Below are positions 1 to 12,907 of a stretch of 64,000 nucleotides of DNA, in pieces (positions within the stretch are counted from its first letter, which is position 1; every line of letters starts with the position of its first letter). A program made the position numbers and the translations under genes. The DNA lies in NCBI RefSeq assembly GCF_014647655.1, contig NZ_BMPP01000009.1, forward strand, positions 62,001-126,000, read 5' to 3'. Below the pieces are notes generated by a model. It saw only the letters and a program-made list of their open reading frames with translations. It searched no databases and was not told where the DNA came from. This DNA comes from Deinococcus malanensis (GTDB taxonomy: Bacteria; Deinococcota; Deinococci; Deinococcales; Deinococcaceae).

Positions 1-2
1 TT

Positions 3-259
3 CCTTCGGGGCGGGGTGAGATTCCCCACCGGCGGTGATGGTGCCTTTGGAACATGCCTAAACCCATGTCCACACTCACCTCAGCCCGCGAAGCCCGCGC
101 AAACCGCACCACGCGTGGGCCCGACCCGGTGAGATTCCGGGGCCGACGGTGACGCTGCGACCAGAGACGCGTGGAATACGGCAAGACAGGCGAAGGGCCG
201 TCCCTGCGCCTCCGGCCACCCAGGCGTTTGCTGATCAGCTCAGTCCGGATGAGAGAAGG
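3..259 (+). promoter_or_regulatory. FMN riboswitch (RFN element) upstream of ribD
   Basis: The conserved RFN blocks are present in order: the 5' P1 strand CCTTC (3-7), the GGTGAGATTCCCCACCGGCGGT block (two parts, around 15-37), AGCCCGCGAAGCCCGCG (about 83-99), CCGGTGAGATTCCGG (125-139), GCCGACGGT (142-150), AGTCCGGATGAGAGAAGG (242-259). The last block closes P1 with GAAGG. FMN binding is known to switch off riboflavin genes, and ribD-ribE-ribBA-ribH follow directly. The variable arm between GACGGT and AGTCCGGAT is about 91 nt, which makes the aptamer unusually long. A CCTGCC/GGCGGG hairpin (about 270-290) just before the ribD start may be part of the expression platform. Confidence 0.95.
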
Positions 260-301
260 AGGACACGTTCTGCCTGCCACCCCGGCGGGCGACGTCGAAG
301 T

Positions 302-1408
302 ATGTATACAGAGCATCCGCCTGACGCGGAATACATGAGACTGGCCCTCAGTGAGGCCGCACGCGGCGTGGGCCGTACCACGCCCAACCCCCCGGTAGGG
401 TGCGTGATCGTGCAGGGCGGGCAGGTGATGGGCCGCGGCTTTCACCCCAGGGCGGGCGAGCCGCACGCAGAGGTCTTTGCGCTGCGGGAGGCGGGCGAGC
501 AGGCACGCGGCGCAACTGCCTACGTGACCCTGGAACCGTGCAGCCATTTTGGCCGGACGCCCCCCTGCGTAGACGCGCTGATCGCCGCTGGCGTGGCCCG
601 GGTGGTCATCGCGGCCCTGGACCCCAACCCCCGCGTGGGGGGTCAGGGGGCCTCGCGCCTGCGTGCGGCGGGAATCGACGTGACCGTGGGCGTGGCTGAA
701 GAACAGGCCGTGCACCAGCAGGCGGGCTTCCGCAGCCTGGTGATGCGGGGGCGCCCCTGGGTGATCTACAAATACGCCATGACCCTGGACGGCAAGGTGG
801 CCGCGCTGGACACCAGCGGCCGGAGTGAGGCCAACGGTCTGGTCACCGGCCTGGCCTCGCGTGCCCGGGTCATGGCGTGGCGCAACGAGGTAGACGGAAT
901 TGCGGTCGGCAGCGGAACGGTCACGACCGACGACCCGCTGCTGACCACCCGCGGCGTGGAGGGTGGCCGCGACCCGCGCCCGGTGGTCTTCGACGGTCAG
1001 GGCCGCACGTCGGCCAGCGCGCGAGTGATCCGTCCCGGTACCGTGGTCGTCACGGCGCCCGGGATGGACCTGAGCACGCATGAGGCGGCCGGAGCCCAGG
1101 TGATCTATGCCGCGCAACCCCGTGAGGCCCTGACCGAACTGGGCCGCCTGAATTTCTCAACGCTGTTCGTCGAGGGCGGCCCCACCCTGGCCGGCAGCCT
1201 GCTGAACGCCGGGCTGGTGGACGAAGTACGCGCCTTTGTGGCTCCCAAGCTGCTGGGCGCTGGTCTGAATCCGCTGACAGGGCCGCTGCGGCCCATGCGT
1301 GAGGCTCAGGTCCTGCGCGACGTCACCTTCGAACCTCTGGGCGCGGATCTCCTGGTCCGGGGCCTGCTGAACGACATTCCCCGCCTGAACGCGGGAGGAG
1401 CCAACTGA
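302..1408 (+). CDS. ribD: Bifunctional riboflavin deaminase/reductase RibD
   Basis: The 368-aa product carries the two middle steps of riboflavin synthesis: deamination of the pyrimidinone, then reduction of its ribose side chain. The N-terminal deaminase domain (about residues 8-145) shows the zinc site HAE (55-57) and PCSHFGRTPPC (79-89). The C-terminal reductase domain (about 150-368) is RibG/DHFR-like and ends with an FVEGGPTLAGSLL-type motif. The ATG at 302 is chosen because homology starts a few residues later. The open frame runs upstream to 149 but lies inside the riboswitch. There is no clear Shine-Dalgarno, so an ATG at 335 is possible. It is first in the rib operon, and its stop overlaps the start of ribE (TGATG). 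Confidence 0.95.
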   Translation: MYTEHPPDAEYMRLALSEAARGVGRTTPNPPVGCVIVQGGQVMGRGFHPRAGEPHAEVFALREAGEQARGATAYVTLEPCSHFGRTPPCVDALIAAGVARVVIAALDPNPRVGGQGASRLRAAGIDVTVGVAEEQAVHQQAGFRSLVMRGRPWVIYKYAMTLDGKVAALDTSGRSEANGLVTGLASRARVMAWRNEVDGIAVGSGTVTTDDPLLTTRGVEGGRDPRPVVFDGQGRTSASARVIRPGTVVVTAPGMDLSTHEAAGAQVIYAAQPREALTELGRLNFSTLFVEGGPTLAGSLLNAGLVDEVRAFVAPKLLGAGLNPLTGPLRPMREAQVLRDVTFEPLGADLLVRGLLNDIPRLNAGGAN

Positions 1409-2067
1409 TGTTTACCGGAATAATCGAGCAGGTGGGCCGCGTGACGCGCGCCACCGAACAGGAAGGCAATCTGACCGTTACCGTAGCGCCCGCACAGATG
1501 TGGAACGACGTGGCCCTGGGCGAGAGCATCGCAGTGAACGGAACCTGCTTGACCGTCACAGAGTGGGACGGGACCGGCTTTACCGTGGACCTGAGCCACG
1601 AGACCCTGGCCAAAACCGCCCCCCACTGGCAGGAGGGGGACGTGGTGAACCTGGAGCGCGCCATGACGGCCGGCGCGCGCTTTGGTGGTCACGTGGTCAG
1701 CGGCCATGTGGACGGCGTGGGAGAAATTCTGCAGATCGACGCCCAGCCCGGGGCCTACACCATGACGGTGCAGGCCCCGGCTGAGCTGGCCCGTTTCCTG
1801 GTGCCCAAGGGCAGCGTGACGGTGGACGGCGTGAGCCTGACGGTGGTGGACGTGGGCGGTCCGGCCGGCAGCCGCGCCGACCTGCGCGCCGACGAGTTCA
1901 CCCTGTGGCTGGTGCCGCACACGCTGGCTGTGACTTCCCTGCACACCTGGAAGGTGGGCACGAAGGTGAACCTGGAGGCCGACCAGATGGCCAAATACCT
2001 GGAACGGCTGTTGCGCATGCGCGACTGGAAGCCGGACGCGCAGGGCACGGCGGAGGTGGGCGCATGA
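1408..2067 (+). CDS. ribE: Riboflavin synthase alpha subunit
   Basis: The 219-aa product starts with the signature [10 protein letters not shown] and has the family's two lumazine-binding repeats (about 1-97 and 98-200). It disproportionates two 6,7-dimethyl-8-ribityllumazine molecules into riboflavin, the last pathway step. A GGGAGGAG ribosome site precedes the ATG. Its start overlaps the ribD stop and its stop overlaps the ribBA start (ATGA), so translation is probably coupled. Length is normal for the family. Confidence 0.95.
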   Translation: MFTGIIEQVGRVTRATEQEGNLTVTVAPAQMWNDVALGESIAVNGTCLTVTEWDGTGFTVDLSHETLAKTAPHWQEGDVVNLERAMTAGARFGGHVVSGHVDGVGEILQIDAQPGAYTMTVQAPAELARFLVPKGSVTVDGVSLTVVDVGGPAGSRADLRADEFTLWLVPHTLAVTSLHTWKVGTKVNLEADQMAKYLERLLRMRDWKPDAQGTAEVGA

Positions 2068-3284
2068 CCCTGGCTTCCATTCCTGAACTGCTGGCTGAAT
2101 TGCGCGCCGGACGCCCGGTGGTCGTGGTGGACGACGAGAGCCGCGAGAACGAAGGCGACCTGCTGATGCCGGCCGAGGCCGCCACGCCCGAATGGGTCAA
2201 CTTCATGGCGCGCGAGGGCCGCGGGCTGATCTGCGTGACCCTCCCACCCGAGCGGGCCACGGCCCTGAACCTGGCTCCCATGGTCGGTGCCGGCAGCTTC
2301 GGTCAGGGCAGCGACCCCAACGGCACGGCCTTCACGGTCAGTGTGGATCACGTGACCAACTCCACCGGCATCAGCGCCTTTGACCGCGCCGCGACCATTG
2401 CCGCGCTGGTCAACCCGGACGCCCGCCCCGAAGAGTTCCGCCGCCCCGGGCATATCTTTCCGCTGGTGGCGCGTCCGGGTGGGGTGCTGCGCCGGGCCGG
2501 TCACACCGAGGCCGGCTGTGATCTGGCGCGGCTGGCCGGGTACGCCCCGGCTGGCGTGATCTGCGAGATCATGAACGACTCCGGCGAGATGAGCCGCCTA
2601 CCCGAACTACTGGAGTTTGCCGAGAAACACAGCCTGAAGGTGGGCAGCATCGAGGCGCTGATCGCCTACCGCATGGAGCACGATCCCTTTATGCAGCTGG
2701 TGGCCGAGGCAGATTTGCCTACCGAATATGGCCAGTTCCGCATCCTGGGCTTCCAGGACTCCCTGAGTGGTGCCGAGCACGTTGCTCTGGTGATGGGAGA
2801 GGTCACGCCGGAGCCTCTGCTGGTGCGGGTACACAGCGAGTGCCTGACCGGCGACGGCTTTCACTCGCTGCGCTGCGACTGCGGCCCCCAGCGTGACGCA
2901 GCCATGCAGGCCATCGCCGAGGAAGGCCGTGGGGTGCTGGTCTACCTGCGTCAGGAGGGACGTGGCATCGGCCTGCTCAACAAGATCCGCGCCTACCACC
3001 TGCAGGACGGCGGAGCCGACACGGTGGACGCCAACCTGCAGCTGGGGTTCCCCGCCGACGCCCGGGACTTCGGGATCGGCGCGCAGATGCTGCACCTCCT
3101 GGGTGCGCGGCGCCTGCGCGTGCTGACCAACAATCCGCGCAAGCTGCACTCTCTGGGAGGCTTTGGGCTGGAGGTCATCGAGCGCGTACCACTGCATGCG
3201 GGCCGCAACGTCCACAACGACGCCTATCTCAGCACCAAGGCCACCCGTCTCGGGCACATCGGCACCGACGGCAGCGGCGACTAA
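2064..3284 (+). CDS. ribBA: Bifunctional DHBP synthase / GTP cyclohydrolase II RibBA
   Basis: The 406-aa protein supplies both inputs of riboflavin synthesis. The N-terminal half is 3,4-dihydroxy-2-butanone-4-phosphate synthase, with the acidic [10 protein letters not shown] loop (23-32). The C-terminal half is GTP cyclohydrolase II, with [17 protein letters not shown] holding C260, C271 and C273 in the zinc-site spacing of that family, followed by the [10 protein letters not shown] motif. The ATG at 2064 overlaps the ribE stop and has GGAGGTGGG upstream. The longer upstream frame is out-of-phase sequence within ribE. Confidence 0.95.
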   Translation: MTLASIPELLAELRAGRPVVVVDDESRENEGDLLMPAEAATPEWVNFMAREGRGLICVTLPPERATALNLAPMVGAGSFGQGSDPNGTAFTVSVDHVTNSTGISAFDRAATIAALVNPDARPEEFRRPGHIFPLVARPGGVLRRAGHTEAGCDLARLAGYAPAGVICEIMNDSGEMSRLPELLEFAEKHSLKVGSIEALIAYRMEHDPFMQLVAEADLPTEYGQFRILGFQDSLSGAEHVALVMGEVTPEPLLVRVHSECLTGDGFHSLRCDCGPQRDAAMQAIAEEGRGVLVYLRQEGRGIGLLNKIRAYHLQDGGADTVDANLQLGFPADARDFGIGAQMLHLLGARRLRVLTNNPRKLHSLGGFGLEVIERVPLHAGRNVHNDAYLSTKATRLGHIGTDGSGD

Positions 3285-3290
3285 GCAGCA

Positions 3291-3323
3291 GCCGGGGACC
3301 GTGACAGCTCCACGGTCCCCGGC
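3291..3323 (+). terminator. Perfect 13-bp hairpin between ribBA and ribH
   Basis: GCCGGGGACCGTG (3291-3303) pairs perfectly with CACGGTCCCCGGC (3311-3323) around a 7-nt loop. No T-run follows. It is therefore more likely an mRNA-stabilising or attenuating hairpin than a full terminator, and ribH probably remains in the operon. Confidence 0.6.
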
Positions 3324-3377
3324 TGACCGCTGCCTGAGTTTCCCGAAAGCACCTGCTTCCCCATCCCGGAGTTTCCC

Positions 3378-3848
3378 ATGAACCGAATCGAAGCCCATCT
3401 GCTGGCCACCGACCTGAAATTCGCCATCATCTCGACCCGCTGGAACCACCTGATCGTGGACCGGCTGGTCGAAGGCGCCGAGCTCGCCTTTGTGCAGCAT
3501 GGTGGCCGAAGCGAGAACCTGGACCACTATCTTTCCCCCGGCGCCTACGAGGTTCCGCTGATCGCCCGCAAACTGGCCGAGTCGGGCCGCTATGACGCCA
3601 TCATCTGCCTGGGGGCTGTGATCAAGGGCGACACCGACCACTACGATTTCGTGGCGGGCGGCGCGGCCAACGGCATCCTGAACACCTCGCTGCACACCGG
3701 TGTGCCGGTCGCCTTTGGCGTGCTGACCACCGACACGGTCGAGCAGGCCCTGAACCGGGCAGGGATTAAGGCCGGCAACAAAGGAGCTGAAGCGACCCTG
3801 GCCATGATCGAGACCGTCAACCTGCTGCGCCAGATTCCCTCGTCCTGA
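3378..3848 (+). CDS. ribH: 6,7-dimethyl-8-ribityllumazine synthase
   Basis: The 156-aa product has the lumazine synthase pattern: the N-terminal FAIISTRWNHLIVDRLVEGA strand and helix, the SPGAYEVPL substrate loop, CLGAVIKGDTDHYDFV with the catalytic His region, and PVAFGVLTTDTVEQAL. It condenses the RibBA and RibD products to the lumazine used by RibE, and such enzymes usually form large shells of pentamers. It lies 93 bp after ribBA, past a strong hairpin, and ends the rib operon at a terminator. Confidence 0.95.
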   Translation: MNRIEAHLLATDLKFAIISTRWNHLIVDRLVEGAELAFVQHGGRSENLDHYLSPGAYEVPLIARKLAESGRYDAIICLGAVIKGDTDHYDFVAGGAANGILNTSLHTGVPVAFGVLTTDTVEQALNRAGIKAGNKGAEATLAMIETVNLLRQIPSS

Positions 3849-3862
3849 AATTTCAGCTGCCC

Positions 3863-3893
3863 CGGGCCACGACACCTGCTCGTGGTCCCTTTT
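3863..3893 (+). terminator. Rho-independent terminator of the rib operon
   Basis: GGGCCACGA (3864-3872) pairs with TCGTGGTCC (3880-3888, one G-U pair) and is followed by TTTT at 3890-3893, 15 bp after the ribH stop. Confidence 0.7.
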
Positions 3894-4004
3894 GCTGCCA
3901 GCCGCGCAACCGCGACACACGTCACATCCTGGCGTGACGCTGCCCGGTAGAGTGTTACGTTTGTTCGGGGCCTGCAGAGTCGTCCCGAAAAGGGGTGAGA
4001 TGAC

Positions 4005-5480
<1,476 letters not shown>

Positions 5481-5570
5481 GCCCAGGCCGCAGCGGTTCT
5501 CGAAGTTCCTGTCAGAGCACGGCGCGGCCAACGGTTGCACCGTGTTTCCTGGGGTGGAACACTCCGGGAC

Positions 5571-5966
5571 ATGCTGAGTGGGTTTCAGAAATTCCTGATG
5601 CGCGGCAACCTGATTGACCTCGCGGTGGGCGTCATTATCGGCGCGGCCTTCAACGGCGTGGTCAAGTCCTTTACAGACGGCGTCATTATGCCGGTCATCG
5701 GCATCTTCGGCGGGATTCCGAACTTTGACAGGCTCAGCTTCGTCATCAACGGCAGCGTCTTTAAATACGGTCTCTTTCTCACGGCCCTGGTGAATTTTAT
5801 GATCACCGGCGCCGTGATCTACTTTTTTGTGATCACACCCGTCAACCGCCTGATGGAACGCTTCAAACAGGAAGAGAAGCCAGCTGCCACTGAGCCCAGC
5901 AACGAGGAGAAACTGCTGGCCGAAATCCGCGACGAACTGCGCAGGCGACCGGTCTCTCCTCCATAA
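5571..5966 (+). CDS. mscL: Large-conductance mechanosensitive channel MscL
   Basis: The 131-aa inner-membrane protein begins with MLSGFQKFLMRGNLIDLAVGVIIG (split in two: the N-terminal helix and the start of TM1), followed by AAFNGVVKSFTDGVIMPVIG. TM2 is about residues 63-90. The charged C-terminal helix has EEKLLAEIRDELRRR. The channel opens under membrane tension to release solutes during osmotic downshock. The ATG at 5571 matches the family N-terminus. An upstream TTG would add 12 unrelated residues. Length is typical. Confidence 0.95.
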   Translation: MLSGFQKFLMRGNLIDLAVGVIIGAAFNGVVKSFTDGVIMPVIGIFGGIPNFDRLSFVINGSVFKYGLFLTALVNFMITGAVIYFFVITPVNRLMERFKQEEKPAATEPSNEEKLLAEIRDELRRRPVSPP

Positions 5967-5984
5967 ATCAGCCGGCCAGAGGAC

Positions 5985-5990
5985 TATGCT
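5985..5990 (+). promoter_or_regulatory. Leaderless -10 box TATGCT
   Basis: TATGCT ends 6 bases before the ATG at 5997, so the transcript probably starts at or next to the start codon. No Shine-Dalgarno is present. Confidence 0.6.
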
Positions 5991-5996
5991 GACAGC

Positions 5997-6452
<456 letters not shown>

Positions 6453-6468
6453 GCAGGGCAGGCATAAA

Positions 6469-6500
6469 GAAGGGGAGGCGCACCAGTGCGCCTCCCCTTC
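6469..6500. terminator. Bidirectional 15-bp terminator hairpin
   Basis: GAAGGGGAGGCGCAC (6469-6483) and GTGCGCCTCCCCTTC (6486-6500) form a perfect inverted repeat between the converging DinB-like and VWA genes. Confidence 0.75.
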
Positions 6501-6510
6501 CCTGCTGCCG

Positions 6511-7722
<1,212 letters not shown>

Positions 7723-7835
7723 AAGCTGCAACCTCCGTGCTCCTCAGCATGGCGTGAAAGGCGAGGGGCGTTTGTAATGCCGGGGCTGTGCTGCTGGTTC
7801 CTGTGGATCAGGAGAACAGTTGCCCCTCCGCCCGG

Positions 7836-8843
7836 TCAGCGTGGGCGGGCAGTGACGGTCTGCGTCATCGTCATGGGCATTTTCAAGATCACGTCGTCCA
7901 TCTGCATGGTCATGACCATCTGCATGCTGGACTGCTGGGTCATGGGGCCCGGCAGTCCGTCCGGGCGGTAGGCGCTGCTGCCCGAGGTCTGAACATTGAC
8001 CAGTTCCATGGTCATGGCTGGCATCCCACCCTTCCCGCCCAGGCTCATCCGGTAGCCGTCGGACCGGCCCGAGACCGTGAAGGTGTGCAGGCCCTGCGCA
8101 TTGACCCCCGCGTAGGTGGTCGTCGTCGTCGTTTTCAGGGGACTGGTCTTGATGTCACGCAGTGCAGCGGCCACCTCGGGGTCCTGGCCGGCGATACCCT
8201 GCAGAACCGCGCTCATGATCTCCTGTAGGTCCACGGTCGCCGTCTGCGTATGCACGGCGCCCTTGACCAGCGGCCGGCCGTAAATTCCGGTGTGGTCCGC
8301 TCCACTCTGGCTGGCGAACTGCCTGAGCTTTTCGGAGGTGAATCCAGCCAGCATGGCCTTCATCATGGGGTGGTCCGAGTCCATGCTCAGGCTGGTGACG
8401 ATGCCGCTGGGCGCGACCTGCTGCGTCATGCGCAGGGTCAGTGGAGCCTTTTCGCCGGGAATGCTCTGGATCATGCTGGTCAGCAGAGTGACCGAGCCGT
8501 CCGCGGCCCGGGCCGCCACCCTTACGAACAGCTTGCCGGCTATGGCTGGCACATTTGTCTGGCCCATGCCGCGGCTCATCTCCTGCTGCATGGCCTGCAG
8601 TTTTGCTGCCGGTACCTGCCGCCCCGGCACGGCCGTGACCTCCACTTTCCCCATGCTCATGCGGGACTCGGTCGTGATCTGCAACTCCACCGTCGTACCG
8701 ACCGGCGCGGTGATCCGGAGCCCGGTGCCCATGGCGGCCGGCGTACTGGCCGGCACCGTACTGACCGGTACCGTGGCCGGCGCATTTCCCTGAGCAACGG
8801 CAGGGGCGGAAAGAAGAAGGGCCGTCAGGGCAATTGTTCGCAT
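7836..8843 (-). CDS. Exported protein of unknown function
   Basis: The 335-aa product begins with a signal peptide ([19 protein letters not shown]; likely cut after AVA-Q). The body is Met-, Thr- and Ser-rich with beta-strand-like stretches. It has a run of threonines near residue 245 and Met-rich repeats ([15 protein letters not shown]) at the C-terminus. I do not recognise a domain. The pattern resembles DUF6263-like secreted proteins of Deinococcus, which is only an impression. It is transcribed away from the HRDC gene, whose start is 72 bp away. Confidence 0.75.
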   Translation of the reverse strand: MRTIALTALLLSAPAVAQGNAPATVPVSTVPASTPAAMGTGLRITAPVGTTVELQITTESRMSMGKVEVTAVPGRQVPAAKLQAMQQEMSRGMGQTNVPAIAGKLFVRVAARAADGSVTLLTSMIQSIPGEKAPLTLRMTQQVAPSGIVTSLSMDSDHPMMKAMLAGFTSEKLRQFASQSGADHTGIYGRPLVKGAVHTQTATVDLQEIMSAVLQGIAGQDPEVAAALRDIKTSPLKTTTTTTYAGVNAQGLHTFTVSGRSDGYRMSLGGKGGMPAMTMELVNVQTSGSSAYRPDGLPGPMTQQSSMQMVMTMQMDDVILKMPMTMTQTVTARPR

Positions 8844-8915
8844 ACCGGGGTATACGCCAGGGGCCGGCGCGCGGTTCCCGGACCAGCCAGGGGCCTCATG
8901 CGGCAAAATAGGAGG

Positions 8916-10649
8916 ATGACCGATTCCCGCTCGACCCGACCCGACGCACGCCTGGTGCTCCTGCACGCCGAGCGGGGTGACCCGCACGCGCGCCTGACCG
9001 GGGCTCTCGCGGCCCTGGAAGGTGCGGACTGGGGCCTGCTGCTCTCCGGTGAAGAGGCCCTGTCGCGGCAGCTGGCCAGCCTTCTGGGTGGCGGAACCCT
9101 GCGGGTGGATTCCCGGGTGCGCGCGAACCGTGAAGCGCTGGCTGGGGCCGGACTGGCTGTGGCGGGCCTGGACGCCGAGTGGCGCGGCGCCCGCGCAGTG
9201 TGGCTGCTCGAACCAGACGCCGAGACCCTGGAGCGTGCCCGCCGGGCGGGTGTCAGGGTCGTGGTCGACGCGACCCTGGCGCCCGGAAGCAGCTGGTTTA
9301 CAGCCGGAGCCGATCTGGTGGTGTACCGCGACAGTGTCACGCTCAGCGGCCACGCGGACGCCCCACTGGCCGTGCTGTTCGGCACGGGCCGCGCCCCCGA
9401 GGCAGTCGGCGCCCCGCCCAGCGACCTGAGTGTGGCGCTGGTCCTGCGAGACGTGGCCACCCTGCCGCTGCGGCTGGCCCGCGCGGCGCGCACCACCGCG
9501 ACCCTCTCCGAGCGCCTGGGCGGCGCGGTACAGGGAGCCGGTCCCACCGCTCTGCTGCTGGCACCCGACGCCGCCTCCGACACCCCGCAGGCTCTGGGGG
9601 GTGTGCTGGCAGCCGCCCGCAGCGTTCCGGGCGGTGTGCTGCTCACTCCCGGACTTCAGGAAGCTGAGGTTGCCCTGGCCCTGCTGCACGGGGCGGCAGA
9701 ATTCCGCCAGCCCGAACAGCGTGAGCCGGCCCACCCGGAAGTCGCCCGTGCCGAGGAGGGCCGCCGGGACGACGGGCGCCGGGATGACCAGCGGCGTGAT
9801 GTGACGCGCCGGGACGAAGGCCGCCGCGAGGACCGCCGCGACCACCGCTTTGAGGGCCGCCGCGACGGGGGTCGTGATGGAGGACGACGCGACGCATTCC
9901 GGCGTGGTGGAGACCGCCCTGGCCGCTTCTCACGCGGGGACCAGCCGTCCCAGGCGGGGCCCGACAGGCCTGCCGAGCCCGAGCGCTTCACCTTCGAAGC
10001 CCCGCAGGCCGCAGCCGACACGGCTCCTGTCCAGCCGGCCGTGACGTTCCCGGCAGCCGAGGAAACCTGGGAGCCTGAAATCGTGTTCAGTGGTCAGCCT
10101 CCGCACCCGCAGGTGACACTGCCGACTCCGGTGAGCTCGGGACCCGACGCCCCCAACCTGCCGGTGCTGCCGGACGTGCTGCACCAGCCGGAGCATCTGG
10201 CCGCCGCCGACGAAATGTCCGGCGACCAGAACGACACCGCGCCCCAGGAACCGGCGCCAGGCACTGCGGACAGCGGCACGGATGACGGTGACGCTTCAGG
10301 GACCACCGGCCCGGCAGCTACGGTTGAGGCCACCGCAGTTGAGGCCGACATTGCTGAACCAGCCTCACCCGCCACCCTGCTGGCTCCGGACCTGCCCAAG
10401 GGCAAGGAAGATCCCAGCGCCGACCTGACCGACGAACAGGCCGCCGTCTACGCGCGGCTGCGTGAATGGCGCAATGCTGAGGCCAAACGTCAGGAGATCA
10501 GCCGCTTCATCATTGCCAGCAACGCCACCCTGGCCGAGATCGCCCGGCGTATTCCCTACACTGAGGCGGACCTCAGGGCCGTCAAGGGCATGGGCCCGGA
10601 GCGGCTGCGCAAGTACGGCGACAAGATTCTGGAAGTCGTGCGCGGCTGA
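8916..10649 (+). CDS. Degenerate PLP-fold (cystathionine synthase-like) protein with C-terminal HRDC domain
   Basis: The 577-aa protein has three parts. Residues 1-265 align by eye with the Cys/Met-metabolism PLP family: VVVDATLAP (115-123) sits where VVDNTFASP does, GADLVVYRDSVTLSGHAD (131-148) matches GADIVVHSATKYIGGHSD, and ATLPLRLARAART matches the TLPLRMER region. The PLP-binding lysine is replaced by valine (V141), so this part should be catalytically dead. Residues 280-345 are a very charged Arg/Asp-rich linker. An Ala/Pro-rich linker leads to an HRDC domain (about 500-577) ending in AVKGMGPERLRKYGDKIL, which is a nucleic-acid-binding module of RecQ and RNase D. AGGAGG lies directly before the ATG. 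Confidence 0.8.
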   Translation: MTDSRSTRPDARLVLLHAERGDPHARLTGALAALEGADWGLLLSGEEALSRQLASLLGGGTLRVDSRVRANREALAGAGLAVAGLDAEWRGARAVWLLEPDAETLERARRAGVRVVVDATLAPGSSWFTAGADLVVYRDSVTLSGHADAPLAVLFGTGRAPEAVGAPPSDLSVALVLRDVATLPLRLARAARTTATLSERLGGAVQGAGPTALLLAPDAASDTPQALGGVLAAARSVPGGVLLTPGLQEAEVALALLHGAAEFRQPEQREPAHPEVARAEEGRRDDGRRDDQRRDVTRRDEGRREDRRDHRFEGRRDGGRDGGRRDAFRRGGDRPGRFSRGDQPSQAGPDRPAEPERFTFEAPQAAADTAPVQPAVTFPAAEETWEPEIVFSGQPPHPQVTLPTPVSSGPDAPNLPVLPDVLHQPEHLAAADEMSGDQNDTAPQEPAPGTADSGTDDGDASGTTGPAATVEATAVEADIAEPASPATLLAPDLPKGKEDPSADLTDEQAAVYARLREWRNAEAKRQEISRFIIASNATLAEIARRIPYTEADLRAVKGMGPERLRKYGDKILEVVRG

Positions 10650-10665
10650 GGCGCCAGGACCGGGA

Positions 10666-11028
10666 TCAGTCTGCTTCAGGCCCGGCGATCAGTGCCGGGC
10701 CGTACCGGTGTTCAACCGGGAGCGGCGCGTCCTCGTGGACCGCCTGAGCAATCCGGCTGGCCAGCGGAAATTCCATGGCGGCGTACCAGCCTTCCTCCAG
10801 CCCTTCAGGGCGCTGGCGATACACGCACAGGGTCGGGCCGTAGCTGCACGCGCCCAGGCAGCCGCTGGTAGTCAGGCGTACACTGCCGCCCTGCTTGTAG
10901 TACGACAGGGCCTCGCGCTCCAGGTGTTTCCACAGTGCCTGATACAGCAGCGAAGATCCTCTTGCCTGACAGCTATTTCCCTGACAGACCAGCAGGTGAC
11001 CACGGGTGGGATAGTACTTCGGGGGCAT
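10666..11028 (-). CDS. Thioredoxin-like [2Fe-2S] ferredoxin
   Basis: The 120-aa product has four cysteines in the pattern of the thioredoxin-like 2Fe-2S ferredoxins: CQGNSC (C15, C20) and SGCLGACSYGP (C57, C61). It lies 83 bp after btuD in the same direction, so it is probably co-transcribed with the B12 transporter and under the cobalamin riboswitch. A role as electron donor for corrinoid or cobalt handling would fit but is inference. A GAGGAG ribosome site lies before the ATG. Confidence 0.8.
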   Translation of the reverse strand: MPPKYYPTRGHLLVCQGNSCQARGSSLLYQALWKHLEREALSYYKQGGSVRLTTSGCLGACSYGPTLCVYRQRPEGLEEGWYAAMEFPLASRIAQAVHEDAPLPVEHRYGPALIAGPEAD

Positions 11029-11111
11029 ACAGAAAACTCCTCGGAAGATCGGGGATATGAGTGGGCTTGCCTGGAGAGTCCCAGAGATGAGCAGTCCAGC
11101 TTCTGTGAGTC

Positions 11112-11892
11112 TCAGTCTTCAGGAATAACGACCAGACGGCCGGCAGAGCGGGTCACGGTGACGCGCACGCCATACACCACTTGCAGGTGCTCTGGGGTCA
11201 GCACCTCGTCGGGCCGGCCGGCAGCCAGCACCTGTCCCAGATGCAGCAGCACCAGCCGGTCGGCGCGGGCAGCGAGGTTCAGATCGTGCAGCACCGCGAC
11301 GACCCCCAGTCCGCCCGCGACTTCACAGCGAACATAGCGGATCACGTCCAGGGCATAAGCCAGGTCCAGGTGGTTGGTGGGTTCATCGAGCAGCAGATAC
11401 CGGGGATGGGCCGCCAGCGCACGCGCCAGACTGACCCGCTGGCGTTCCCCACCGGAGAGCTCGGACACCTTGCGGTGCTCAAAGCGGCGGGTGTCGGTGC
11501 GGTTCAGAGCACCCAGTACGGCCTCCTCGTCCTTCTCCGTCCAGGGGCGGGTGGGAACCAGGCCCCATTTCCAGCTGCCGGTTCCGCGCCCCAGGGCCAC
11601 CACATCACGCACGCGGGCGCTTTCAGGAATGGCCTCCCCCTGCGCCAGATAGGCCAGGGCCGCTGACCGCTCGGCACGGGTCCAGTGACGCAGCGGCTGG
11701 CCATCCAGCCGCACCTCTCCGGAATCGGGAGTGCTGAGGCCTAGCAGGGCCCGCAGCAGGGTACTTTTGCCCGCACCATTAGGCCCGATGACAGCCGTGA
11801 ATTGCCCAGGCTTGAAGTCTGCGCTGACCCCCCGCACCGCCGGGAAGCTGCCGGCGCGCACATGCAGGTTCACTGCCTGCAGCAGGTGGCTG

Positions 11893-11900
<8 letters not shown>
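11112..11900 (-). CDS. btuD: ABC transporter ATP-binding protein, vitamin B12 type
   Basis: The 262-aa protein has Walker A GPNGAGKST, the LSGGERQRVSLARAL signature, Walker B YLLLDEPTNHLD and the H-loop AVLHDLN, typical of the FecE/BtuD family. It energises the import complex with BtuC. Its ATG overlaps the btuC end by 8 bases. The cobalamin riboswitch upstream of the operon argues for B12 rather than siderophore transport. Confidence 0.88.
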
Positions 11901-12903
<1,003 letters not shown>

Positions 12904-12907
12904 CGGC

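Noticed and set aside
149..301. An upstream start for ribD at 149
   Set aside because: The added residues would be translated from the FMN aptamer and do not match RibD.
9766..9970. The Arg/Asp-codon-rich stretch in the HRDC gene as a DNA tandem repeat or CRISPR-like array
   Set aside because: Units are irregular and stay in frame as a charged protein linker.
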